Position numbers and translations under genes: made by a program. Positions 42,557 to 50,931 of a stretch of 64,000 bases of DNA are shown piece after piece (position 1 is the first letter of the stretch; every line of letters begins with the position of its first letter). Under the pieces are notes generated by a model that ran no database searches, was not told where the DNA came from, and saw only the letters and a list, made by a program, of their open reading frames with translations. Where the stretch lies: NCBI RefSeq assembly GCF_900323885.1, contig NZ_OOHJ01000022.1:310001-374000 (forward strand), in the 5' to 3' direction. The stretch comes from [Actinomadura] parvosata subsp. kistnae (GTDB taxonomy: Bacteria; Actinomycetota; Actinomycetes; Streptosporangiales; Streptosporangiaceae).

Positions 42557-44776
42557 GTGTCGCGTGACATCGAGCTGATCGGGCTGCGGCAGAACAATCT
42601 CAAGAACGTCTCGTTGCGCCTGCCCAAGGAGCGGCTGACGGTGTTCACGGGCGTGTCGGGCTCCGGGAAGTCGTCCATCGTGTTCGGGACGATCGCGGTG
42701 GAGTCGCAGCGGCAGCTGGGCGAGACGTTCAGCGCGTTCGTCCGGCACCGGCTGCCCAAGCACGAGCGGCCGCGAGCCGAGCGCATGGCGAACCTGACGG
42801 CGGCCGTCGTCGTCGACCAGAAGCCGGTCGGCGGCGGCGCCCGCTCCACCGTGGGCACGATGACCGAGGTGCAGGCGCTGCTGCGGGTGCTGTTCTCGCG
42901 GCGCGGCACCCCGTCGGCGGGCCTGGCCAGTGCCTACAGCTTCAACGACCCGCAGGGCATGTGCCCCGGCTGCGACGGGCTGGGCCGCACGGTCGAGGTC
43001 GACCTGGACAAGCTGATCGACCCCGAGCTGTCGCTCAACCAGGGCGCCCTGGCCCTGCACCCGATCGGCTCGGCGCCGTGGCAAATTTACGCCGAGTCGG
43101 GATTGTTCGACCCCGACAAGCCGCTGCGCGACTTCACCGATGAGGAGCGGGAGCTGCTGCTGCGCGGGAGCGGGTTCAAGGTCAAGCGGGGCAAGTACAT
43201 GAACACGTACGAGGGCGTGGTGCTCCGCTTCAACCGGCTCTACCTGCAGCGGGCGCGCGAGCACGTGGACGAGGAGGCCCGCCCGTACGTGCGCGAGCGC
43301 ACCTGCGCTACCTGCGGCGGCGCGCGGCTCAACGCGGCCGCGCTGGCCTCCAGGATCGACGGCCGCAACCTTGCCGACTACGCCGCGATGGAGGTCACCG
43401 ACCTCATCGAGGTGCTCGAACGCCTCGACGACCCGGTGGCGGAGGCGGCCGTCGAGTCGCTGCGCAGGATCGAGGCCATCGGGCTCGGCTACCTCAGCCT
43501 CGGCCGCGAGACGCCGACCCTGTCGGGCGGGGAGGCGCAGCGCCTCAAGACCGTGCGCAACCTGGGCAGCAGCCTGACCGGCATGACCTACATCTTCGAC
43601 GAGCCGAGCGTCGGGCTGCACCCGCGCGACGTGCACCGGCTGGGCGACCTGCTGCTGGAGCTGCGCGACAAGGGCAACACGGTGCTGGTCGTCGAGCACA
43701 GCCGCGACCTGATCGAGCTGGCCGACCACGTCGTGGACCTGGGGCCGGGCGCGGGCACCGAGGGCGGGCGGGTCGTCTACGAGGGCACGGTGGCAGGGCT
43801 GGCCGCCGGCGGCACGCTGACCGGCCGCATGCTGCGCCGGGTGACCCCGCTCAAGGAACGCGTGCGCGAGCCGACCGGCCGGCTCACCATCGCGGGCGCG
43901 AACGCCCACAACCTCAAGAACGTCACCGTCGACGTGCCGCTCGGCGTGCTGACCGCCGTCACCGGCGTCGCCGGGTCGGGCAAGAGCACGCTGATGCGGC
44001 AGGAGCTCGTGGCGCGGCATCCGGAGACGGTCCTCATCGACCAGTCGGCCATCGCCGCCTCGCCGCGCTCCACGCCCGCCACGTTCCTGAACGCGATGGA
44101 CCCGCTGCGCAGGCTGTTCGCCGAGGCGCACGGGGTGGCGCCGGGCATGTTCAGCTTCAACTCGGCCGGCGCGTGCCCAGTGTGCAAGGGGCGCGGCGAG
44201 ATCAGGACGGACCTGGCGTTCATGGACCCGGTGACGCGGGTGTGCGAGGCGTGCGGGGGCAGCAGGTACAGCGGCGAGGCGCTGTCGTACCGGGTGGCCG
44301 GGCGGACGATCGCGGACGTGCTGGCGATGACGGCGGTCGAGGCGGCGGCGGTGTTCGAGCTGCCGGGCGTGGCCCGGCTGAGCGAGGTGGGGCTCGGCTA
44401 CCTGACGCTGGGGCAGCCGCTGAGCACGCTGTCGGGCGGGGAGCGGCAGCGGCTGAAGCTGGCGCACCGGCTGCGCGAGCGGGGACGGGTGTACGTCTTC
44501 GACGAGCCGACGACCGGGCTGCACATGGCGGACGTGGACACGTTGCTGGCGCTGCTCGACCGGCTCGTGGACGACGGCAACACGGTGATCGTCATCGAGC
44601 ACGACCTCGACGTGGTCAAGCGGGCCGACTGGGTGATCGACCTGGGGCCGGAGGCGGGGCAGCACGGGGGCAGGGTGGTGTTCGAGGGGACGCCGGCCGC
44701 ACTGGCCCACGCCTCCACCCATACGGCGAAATATCTCGCTAAGGCTCTAGATAGTCGTCGTCCCGGACGTCCATGA
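42557..44776 (+). CDS. UvrA-like ABC protein (UvrA2/DrrC class)
   Basis: 739 aa from GTG 42557. Two ABC modules have GVSGSGKSS and GVAGSGKST Walker A, two LSGGE signatures, and DEPSVGLHP and DEPTTGLHM Walker B. Zinc fingers are CPGC/CATCGG and CPVC/CEACGG. Standard UvrA has about 950 residues, so the UvrB-binding and part of the insertion domain are missing. Such short paralogues protect against DNA-binding drugs. TetR control fits that role. Confidence 0.9.
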   Translation: MSRDIELIGLRQNNLKNVSLRLPKERLTVFTGVSGSGKSSIVFGTIAVESQRQLGETFSAFVRHRLPKHERPRAERMANLTAAVVVDQKPVGGGARSTVGTMTEVQALLRVLFSRRGTPSAGLASAYSFNDPQGMCPGCDGLGRTVEVDLDKLIDPELSLNQGALALHPIGSAPWQIYAESGLFDPDKPLRDFTDEERELLLRGSGFKVKRGKYMNTYEGVVLRFNRLYLQRAREHVDEEARPYVRERTCATCGGARLNAAALASRIDGRNLADYAAMEVTDLIEVLERLDDPVAEAAVESLRRIEAIGLGYLSLGRETPTLSGGEAQRLKTVRNLGSSLTGMTYIFDEPSVGLHPRDVHRLGDLLLELRDKGNTVLVVEHSRDLIELADHVVDLGPGAGTEGGRVVYEGTVAGLAAGGTLTGRMLRRVTPLKERVREPTGRLTIAGANAHNLKNVTVDVPLGVLTAVTGVAGSGKSTLMRQELVARHPETVLIDQSAIAASPRSTPATFLNAMDPLRRLFAEAHGVAPGMFSFNSAGACPVCKGRGEIRTDLAFMDPVTRVCEACGGSRYSGEALSYRVAGRTIADVLAMTAVEAAAVFELPGVARLSEVGLGYLTLGQPLSTLSGGERQRLKLAHRLRERGRVYVFDEPTTGLHMADVDTLLALLDRLVDDGNTVIVIEHDLDVVKRADWVIDLGPEAGQHGGRVVFEGTPAALAHASTHTAKYLAKALDSRRPGRP

Positions 44777-45518
44777 TCGCCATGTGCCCCGGCAGGTGGC
44801 CGATCGCGAAGTCGATGCCGCTGGCCAGCACCGCCGCCTGCGGCGTCACCCCGCACGCCCAGAACACCGGCACCTCCCCCGTCCGCACCTCCACCGGATC
44901 GCCGTAGTCGGGCCGGGCGAGGTCGTCCACCCCGATCGCGGCCGGATCGCCGATGTGCACCGGCGCCCCGTGCACCAGCGGGTACCGGCCGCTCACCTCG
45001 ATCGCGGTGCGCACCAGCTCGCCCGGGATCGGCCGCATCGACACCACCAGCGGCCCCGACAGGCTGCCGGTCGAGCGGCAGGGCACGCTCGTGACGTACA
45101 TCGGCACGTTCGTGCCCGACTCCAGGTGCCGCACCGGCACCCCGGCGTTCAGCAGCGCCCGCTCGAAGGTGAAGCTGCACCCGATCAGGAACGGCACCAG
45201 GTCCTCGCGCCACTCCGCCACCACGTCGTCGAGGTCGGCGACCGCCTCGCCGCCCCGGTAGAGCCGGTAACCGGGCAGGTCGGTCCGCAGGTCACCCCCG
45301 AACAGCTCGGTGGACCACGCCCCCGGCTCCCCGATGTCGAGCACCGGGCACGCCTGAGGATTTCTGTGGGCGAACAGCAGCAGCTCGTACCGCAGCCGCT
45401 TGGGCACGGCGATGAGGTTGGCCTGCGTCCAGCCCTGGCACCAGCCCGCGGTGGGCACCCGCTCACCGGTGCGGAAGCGCTCCCGCGCCTGCGCGGGGCT
45501 CAGGTCGGCGACGTCCAC
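44739..45518 (-). CDS. DUF1445 family putative hydro-lyase (D-glutamate cyclase-like)
   Basis: 259 aa from GTG 45518. Family landmarks are TAGWCQGWTQANLIAVP, FLIGCSFTFERAL, ESGTNVPMYVTS and GAPVHIGDPAAIG. The final segment FAIGHLPGHMAIMDV is also conserved. It overlaps the convergent UvrA-like gene by 38 bases. The substrate is uncertain. Confidence 0.9.
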   Translation of the reverse strand: MDVADLSPAQARERFRTGERVPTAGWCQGWTQANLIAVPKRLRYELLLFAHRNPQACPVLDIGEPGAWSTELFGGDLRTDLPGYRLYRGGEAVADLDDVVAEWREDLVPFLIGCSFTFERALLNAGVPVRHLESGTNVPMYVTSVPCRSTGSLSGPLVVSMRPIPGELVRTAIEVSGRYPLVHGAPVHIGDPAAIGVDDLARPDYGDPVEVRTGEVPVFWACGVTPQAAVLASGIDFAIGHLPGHMAIMDVRDDDYLEP

Positions 45519-45571
45519 GCCTTCGAGCGTAGGAGCGCGGCCTGCGCAGGTCCACCGTCGCGGCCCGCTCG

Positions 45572-45982
45572 TCACACGGGTTTGACCGGCTCCTTGGCGC
45601 GCTCGTCGTACGCCTGCCTGGCCGCGATCACCTCGTCGGCGTGCTCGCCCGCCCACTCGCCGATCGAGCGCAGCACGCCGACGACGCTGCGCCCCAGCTC
45701 GTTGAGCTCGTAGTCGACCCGCGGCGGGATCGTCGGGTAGACGGTGCGCACGATCAGCCCGTCGCGCTCCAGGGTGCGCAGCGTCTGCGACAACATCTTC
45801 TGCGTGATGCCGTCGAGCATCCTGCGCAGCTCGTTGAAGCGCCGTGGCCCGTCGAGCAGCGCGCCCAGCACCAGGCCCGTCCACTTGTTGGTGAAGATGT
45901 CGAGCACCGTGCGCGGCTTGCACGCCTGGAGGAACGCGTCGGCGCCGCCGTACTGGCGTAGGTCGGGAAACGTGGTATCCAT
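45572..45982 (-). CDS. HxlR-family regulator
   Basis: 136 aa from ATG 45982 (AGG 6 bases upstream); the longer frame to 46042 would run through the palindrome. The winged HTH is VLDIFTNKWTGLVLGALLDGPRRFNELRRMLDGITQKML. It is divergent from the oxidoreductase gene, which it probably controls in response to electrophiles or quinones. Confidence 0.9.
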   Translation of the reverse strand: MDTTFPDLRQYGGADAFLQACKPRTVLDIFTNKWTGLVLGALLDGPRRFNELRRMLDGITQKMLSQTLRTLERDGLIVRTVYPTIPPRVDYELNELGRSVVGVLRSIGEWAGEHADEVIAARQAYDERAKEPVKPV

Positions 45983-45993
45983 CAGGTACCTGA
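45982..45993. promoter_or_regulatory. TCAGGTACCTGA palindrome, HxlR operator candidate
   Basis: A perfect 12-bp palindrome abuts the HxlR start codon and contains its ribosome site. Outer GGTAT/ATACC arms extend it partly. Confidence 0.6.
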
Positions 45994-46049
45994 ATACCGC
46001 AGAAGTGCCTTCTTCACAACGGATACCGGCCTTCACCAGCATGGTCGGT

Positions 46050-46994
46050 GTGACAGAGAAGATGCGCGCGATCGTCTACCGTTCGTTCGGCGAGCCCGAG
46101 GTGCTGGAGCTCGCCGACATTCCGCGGCCCGCGCCGGCCCCCCATGAGGTGCTGGTACGCGTCAAGGCCGCGGGCGTCAACCCGCCCGACTGGAAGCTGC
46201 GGCGCACCCCCTACCCGCCGGACTACGCCGAGCCGCCGCTCGTCCCCGGCTGGGACGTGTCGGGCGTCGTCGAGGAGGTGGGCGCCTACGTCGGCCGGTT
46301 CAAGCCCGGCGACGAGGTGTTCGGCATGGTCAACTTCCCGCTCTACGGCGGGGCCTACGCGGAGTACGTCGTGGCCAGGCCGCGGCAGTTCGCGTCCAAG
46401 CCGGCCGGGATCTCGCACGCGCAGGCCGCGGCGCTGCCCATGGCGGGGCTGACGGTGTGGCAGGCGTTCGACGACATCGCGGACGTGTCGCCGGGGCAGC
46501 GGGTGCTCGTCCACGCCGCCGCGGGCGGGGTCGGACACCTGGCCGTGCAGGTCGCCAAGCTGCGCGGCGCGTACGTGATCGGCACGGCGCGGGCCGCCAA
46601 GCACGAGTTCGTCCTGGGGCTCGGCGCCGACGAGATGATCGACTACACCGGCACGGACTTCGCCTCGGCCGTGTCCGGCGTGGACCTCGTGGTGGACATC
46701 GTGGGCAAGGACTACCCGGCCAGGTCGTTGCCGCTGATCCGGCCCGGAGGCGCGCTGATCGCGGTCGCCGGGGTGACGCCCGAGGACGTCGAGGCGTACG
46801 CGAAGGCGGGGGTGCCGCAGGGCCTGCTCATCGTGGAGCCCGACCACGCGGCGCTGGCGTCGCTGGCCGCGCTGGTGGCGGACGGCTCGCTGACCGTGCA
46901 CGTGGACCGGGTCTTCCCGCTGGCCGAGGCGGCCAAGGCGCACGCGTTGATGGAGAGCGGCGACTTCGTCGGCAAGCTCGTCCTGGAGATTTGA
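46050..46994 (+). CDS. MDR-family NADPH:quinone oxidoreductase
   Basis: 314 aa from GTG 46050 (ATG 46041 and ATG 46062 possible). Landmarks are MRAIVYRSFGEPEVLEL, GVNPPDWKLR, VPGWDVSGVVEEVG and the nucleotide-binding VLVHAAAGGVGHLAVQ. It lacks zinc-binding Cys ligands, so it is a zinc-free quinone-reductase-like enzyme. Divergent HxlR pairing is typical. Confidence 0.92.
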   Translation: MTEKMRAIVYRSFGEPEVLELADIPRPAPAPHEVLVRVKAAGVNPPDWKLRRTPYPPDYAEPPLVPGWDVSGVVEEVGAYVGRFKPGDEVFGMVNFPLYGGAYAEYVVARPRQFASKPAGISHAQAAALPMAGLTVWQAFDDIADVSPGQRVLVHAAAGGVGHLAVQVAKLRGAYVIGTARAAKHEFVLGLGADEMIDYTGTDFASAVSGVDLVVDIVGKDYPARSLPLIRPGGALIAVAGVTPEDVEAYAKAGVPQGLLIVEPDHAALASLAALVADGSLTVHVDRVFPLAEAAKAHALMESGDFVGKLVLEI

Positions 46995-47001
46995 CATCCG
47001 G

Positions 47002-47055
47002 CCCGCGTCAACCTACGTTGACCTTCGTAGGAAAGTCAATCAAAGTTGACGCGGG
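47002..47055. promoter_or_regulatory. Nested inverted repeats upstream of the MoxR gene
   Basis: Outer arms CCCGCGTCAAC (47002-47012) and GTTGACGCGGG (47045-47055) are perfect. Inside them lie CCTACG/CGTAGG arms and further GTTGAC/GTCAA boxes. This could be a multi-site operator or a stem-loop in the 5' leader, 10 bases before the ATG. Confidence 0.6.
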
Positions 47056-47065
47056 GTGGTTTTCG

Positions 47066-48342
47066 ATGGACGCACTGTCGGTCGCCGTGGCGGCCAACCT
47101 GCCGGTCCTGCTCTGGGGAGCGCCCGGCACCGGGAAGACCTCGGCCGTCCTGGCGCTCGGAGAGCGGCTCGGGCTGCCGGTGGAGGCCGTGGTCGGCTCC
47201 ATCAGGGAGCCGAGCGACTTCGCCGGGCTGCCGGTGCTGCGCGACCGGGAGACCTGGTTCGCGCCGCCCCGGTGGGCGGAACGGCTGGCCGCCGCGGGGA
47301 CGGGGATCCTGTTCCTCGACGAGCTCACCACGGCGCCACCCGCCGTCCAGGCCGCCATGCTGCGGGTGGTGCTGGAGCGGACCGTCGGGGACCTGGCGCT
47401 GCCCCCGTCCGTACGGATCGTCGCGGCCGCCAACCCGCCCGAGCAGGCCGCCGACGGGTGGGACCTGTCGGCACCGCTCGCCAACCGGCTCATCCACCTG
47501 GACTGGACGGTCAGCGCCGAGTCTGTGGCGGAGGGATTCATCGGCGGCTTCCCCGCCCCCGCCGCCCCTCTGGGGGAGGTCGGCGACGCTCTGGCGGGGC
47601 GGGCCCGGGCGCTGGTGGGGGCCTTTCTGCGGGTACGGCCGGAGCTGGTGCTCGCGGTGCCGGACGGGCCGGCTCGGGGGTGGCCCAGCCCGCGCACGTG
47701 GGACCTCGCAGCCACGGCCCTGGCCTGCACCTCCACTCCCGCGATCGGAGACCCCCCACCCATGGGCGGCCCCGCGCCCACGGAGGGCCCCGCACGCACG
47801 GGCGGTCCCGCACTCACGGGCGGCCCGCACGCACGGGCGGCCCCGCACGAACGGAGGGCCCCGCACGCACGGGCGGCCCGGCACCCCTGGAGGGCCCGGA
47901 TCTTCCCGTGATCGGCGGCCCTTTCACCAGTGAGCGGGCCGGGCGGGTGGAGGTGGCGGGGGCCGGGATGGAGCGGGTTCGGGCCGAGCTGGTGGTCGGC
48001 GCGGTCGGGGAGGCGGCCGGGTTCGAGCTGCTGTCCTGGCTGCGGGACCTGGACCTGCCCGACCCGGCGACCCTGCTCGCCGACCCCACCGCGCCGCTGC
48101 CCGACCGGGTGGACCGGGTGCACGCCGTGCTCGGCTCGGTGGTGGCGCACGTGGCGGCCGACGGGAGCACCGACGCGTGGCAGCGGGCGTGGACGGTGAT
48201 CGGCCGCGTCGCCCGCCGCACCCCGGACGTGGCGGCCACCGCGGCCCGCTCCCTCGCCGCCCGCCGCCCGCACGGCGCCGCCCTGCCGCAGGCGGTGCTG
48301 GAGCTGGCCCCCGTCCTGCGTTCCGCGGGGCTCATGCCATGA
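47066..48342 (+). pseudogene. MoxR-type AAA ATPase, one apparent frameshift inside a repeat
   Basis: The N-terminal AAA core is intact: LLWGAPGTGKTSAVLAL (Walker A), ILFLDELTTAP (Walker B) and IVAAANPPEQAADGWDL. The frame from ATG 47066 continues past the core but ends at 47911. The true C-terminus (MERVRAELVVGAVG, LSWLRDLDLPDP) is in another frame to 48342. The break falls in an 18-bp repeat array where one unit (47818-47834) has 17 bases. One restored C gives 425 aa. It is the first gene of a MoxR-VWA chaperone operon; the stop overlaps a mini-ORF. Confidence 0.85.
47764..47888 (+). repeat. 18-bp tandem repeat (7 units) encoding GGPAxT hexapeptides
   Basis: Units start at 47764, 47782, 47800, 47818, 47835, 47853 and 47871. 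They encode GGPAPT, EGPART, GGPALT and related hexapeptides. All have 18 bases except unit 4 (17 bases, CCC instead of CCCC), which shifts the frame. Confidence 0.93.
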
Positions 48343-48443
48343 ACGAGCCTCACGAACGGTCCGGGGGGCTCATGCCATGAACGAACCTCACGAGCGGTCC
48401 AGGGAGCTCATGCCATGACCGTGCCTCACGAGACGCCTGCCCC
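48331..48443 (+). repeat. 38-bp tandem triplication of the moxR-stop/VWA-start junction
   Basis: CTCATGCCATGA recurs at 48331, 48369 and 48407, each followed by a CCTCACGA stretch. The unit includes the end of one reading frame and the start of the next (ATGCCATGA). Copy 3 has the best ribosome site (AGGGAG) and supplies the VWA start codon. Confidence 0.93.
48339..48418 (+). other. Two chained 13-codon mini-ORFs
   Basis: Mini-ORF 1 (48339-48380) reads MNEPHERSGGLMP and mini-ORF 2 (48377-48418) reads MNEPHERSRELMP. Each start overlaps the previous stop (ATGA), and mini-ORF 2 overlaps the VWA gene start in the same way. They arise from the 38-bp triplication. Translation is likely if coupling works, but the peptides need not have a function. 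Confidence 0.5.
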
Positions 48444-49661
48444 ATCCACCGGCCCATCCACTGGCCCGGCCGCCGAGCGGGCCGTGCTGGACCGTTTCGC
48501 GGGCGCTCGGTTGTGGGCCGCCGCCCGTGCCCCGTACCTGGCCTCGGCCCTGTTCGCCCTCACCCCGCTCCCCCACGAGCACGCCCCACCCCGTCCCGCC
48601 GCCGACGAGCACTGGAACCTGCACCTCAACCCCGCCACCACCCCCGCCACCCCCGTGCCCAAGCTGGGCTGGTGGCTGCTCCACCACGTGGGCCACCTCC
48701 TCAGGGACCACCACACCCGCGCCCGCCCGTACCAGGAGCACCAGGACGAGGCCCTGCGCTGGGCCCGCGCCGCCGACGCCGAGATCAACGACGACCTGAC
48801 GCGGGACGCCCCGCCGGACACGATCTCCCCCGAAACCCTCGGCCTGCCGGACGGCCTGCTGGCCGAGCGGTACGCCGCCCTGCTCGACCTCATCGACCCG
48901 CCACCCCACCTGACCCCCTGCGCCCGCCCTCCCTTCACGGGCCCGGAGGCGATGACGGCGCTGGAGCGCGAACTCCTGTCCAGGGCGGTGGCCGCGGAGA
49001 TCGAGGCCAGGGGCACCGCTCCCGGCGGCTGGCGGCGCTGGCCGAGCGGACGCTCCGCCCCGAGGTGGACTGGCGGGCCCGGCTGGCCCGGCTCGTCCGC
49101 AGGGGCCTGGCGCGGGCGTCCGGCCGGGTGGACTACAGCCACGCCCGCCCGTCCAGGCGGGCCGCCGCCGCGCCGTCGATCGTCCTGCCCGTCCTGGTGC
49201 GGCCGCTCCCCCGCGTCGCCGTCGTGGTGGACACGTCGGGCAGCGTCACCCGTACGGTGCTGGAGCAGGCGCTCGCCGAGCTGGACGGCGTGCTGCGCGC
49301 CACCGGCCACCGGTGGCTGGAGGTGATCTGCTGCGACACCGAGGCGTACCCGGCCCAGCGGGTGCGGGCGGCGGCGCAGGTGGAGCTGGTGGGCGGCGGC
49401 GGCACGGACCTGCGGCCGGGGTTCGAGGCGGCGACCGGGGCCGACGTGGTGGTCGTGCTCACCGACGGCGACACCCCGTGGCCGGCACGGCGCCCCCGCC
49501 CGTACGTCATCGTCTGCCTCTTCGACCCGAACATCAGCCCTGGCCCCGACCCCAGCCGTGGCCTCAGCAACTCGGACTTCCGCCCCGGCTCTGGCGATCG
49601 GCACTCGGTTCCCGCGTGGGCGAGCGTGGTCCGCGTACCTCAGGAAAGGAGCGCCAGGTGA
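48415..49661 (+). pseudogene. VWA (CoxE-like) domain protein, one apparent frameshift
   Basis: From ATG 48415 the frame holds a metallopeptidase-like N-terminus (HWNLHLNPATTPA, WWLLHHVGHLLRDHH) up to APGGWRRW at about 49040. It then moves to a frame encoding RTLRPEVDWRARLARLVRRG and the VWA domain with MIDAS VVVDTSGSV and VLTDGDTPWP. One missing G (CTGGCC for CTGGGCC) explains the shift and restores 415 aa. It works with the MoxR ATPase in metal- or cofactor-insertion chaperone systems (family knowledge). Confidence 0.85.
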
Positions 49662-50326
49662 CGGAGTGGGACGGCTTCACGCAGGGTGAGGTGCGGAGAT
49701 GGCGAGGGGCCGGGTTCGGCCCCGAGGAGGCGGCGGCGTGGCGGGAGGCGGGCGTGACCGCCCCCGCCGACGCCCGGCTCTGGCGGACGGCCGCCGCCAC
49801 GCCCCGCACGGTCGTCACCTGGCAGCGGGCCGGCATGACCCCGCGGGACGCGGTGCGCTGGCACGAGCTGGGGGTCGCCCCGCACGACGCCGCCCGCCGG
49901 CACCTGGCCGGCGAGCGGCCGCGCCGGGTCCCCTGGTGGTCGCGGCCGGCCGTCCCCGAGCCCGGCCCCGACGTCGTGGACGCGTTGCGCCGGCTGCTGC
50001 GGGCGGGGGTGCCCGCCGACGTGGCCCGCTCGTACGCCGACGCCGGGTGGGACGGGGCCGAGGCCGGGGAATGGGCGCGGCGGCGAGTGGACCAGGGGGA
50101 CGCCCGGGTGTTCAGGGCGCTGGGCTTCACGGCGGCCGAGGCGGCCAGGACCGGTCGGCCCGCGGTCGAGGTCATGGCCGCGTGGTGGGGCGCCGTACCG
50201 TTGGAGGAGGTGGCGTCGTGGTGCGCGGCCGGGCTCACGCCCGCCGAAGCGGCCCGCCAGCGCGCGTCGGGCGTCACGGCGGAGCAGGCGTCCGTCCTCC
50301 GCGCCCTGTCGTCACCCGGCCCATGA
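49658..50326 (+). CDS. Helical-repeat protein of the MoxR-VWA operon, function unknown
   Basis: 222 aa from GTG 49658 (AAGGAG upstream, GTGA overlap). The protein consists of diverged repeats of about 17-20 residues with the pattern W..AGxxPxEAxxW (EVRRWRGAGFGPEEAAAW, WQRAGMTPRDAVRWHELG, SYADAGWDGAEAGEWA). A helical solenoid scaffold is likely. Coupling to the VWA gene suggests it is the third component. Confidence 0.75.
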   Translation: MTEWDGFTQGEVRRWRGAGFGPEEAAAWREAGVTAPADARLWRTAAATPRTVVTWQRAGMTPRDAVRWHELGVAPHDAARRHLAGERPRRVPWWSRPAVPEPGPDVVDALRRLLRAGVPADVARSYADAGWDGAEAGEWARRRVDQGDARVFRALGFTAAEAARTGRPAVEVMAAWWGAVPLEEVASWCAAGLTPAEAARQRASGVTAEQASVLRALSSPGP

Positions 50327-50368
50327 GGTACGGACGTCCGGCACTCGACCTCGAACGTGTGCCAGCGC

Positions 50369-50611
50369 TCAGTATTCGACCTCGAACGTGTGCGGCCCGA
50401 GCCCGTACCCGCCGCCGAACGGCACCACGTACCCCTGCTCGACCAGCTTGCCCAGGCTCGCCCGTACCTCCTCCTCCGTCAGCCCCGAGGCCCGCACCAC
50501 TCCGTCGAGCCCGGCACTGCCGCCGCCCGACTCGACGGATTGGGCGGCCACCGCCTCGTAGACGTGAACGTCCAGGTCGGACAGGGCCTGCACATCATGG
50601 CGTTCGGTCAT
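50369..50611 (-). CDS. Small winged-helix-like hypothetical protein
   Basis: 80 aa. The second half reads like a winged helix (LDGVVRASGLTEEEVRASLG, LVEQGYVVPFGGGYGL). It overlaps the upstream DUF6158 gene by 4 bases (ATGA), indicating a two-gene operon. Not otherwise recognised. Confidence 0.7.
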   Translation of the reverse strand: MTERHDVQALSDLDVHVYEAVAAQSVESGGGSAGLDGVVRASGLTEEEVRASLGKLVEQGYVVPFGGGYGLGPHTFEVEY

Positions 50612-50835
50612 GTCCGTTGCCTCGCTCCCTCCCTCAGCCGCGCCGGATCGACCTCCCGGTCGGGGTAGCGGCGGAGGTACTCGGCCTCCAGCTCGCTCGT
50701 CCGGGAGGTGTGGCGGTCGAGGGCGTCGTCGGACCCGTGGAAAAAAGTATCGCTCCGGGTGGTGTGCAGCTGGCGCAGCTCGCGTACGAGATCATCGTCG
50801 CTGAGCTGGGCCGGATCTATTCCCATCGTCGTCAT
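50608..50835 (-). CDS. DUF6158 family protein
   Basis: 75 aa from ATG 50835 (GGGGGAG upstream). The pattern LSDDDLVRELRQLHTTRSDTF, FHGSDDALDRHTSR and EAEYLRRYPDREVDP matches DUF6158. Charged and soluble. Function unknown. Confidence 0.82.
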   Translation of the reverse strand: MTTMGIDPAQLSDDDLVRELRQLHTTRSDTFFHGSDDALDRHTSRTSELEAEYLRRYPDREVDPARLREGARQRT

Positions 50836-50931
50836 GCGCTCCCCCTACCCCAGGAACCCCCGAACAATATCTGTCACAATTCCTGACATATAGGCATTGT
50901 TTGTAAGAGATCGCCGCCTTACCTTCCCGTT

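Noticed and set aside
42539..44722. 727-codon open frame on the minus strand
   Set aside because: Antisense shadow of the UvrA-like gene, which has full ABC motifs.
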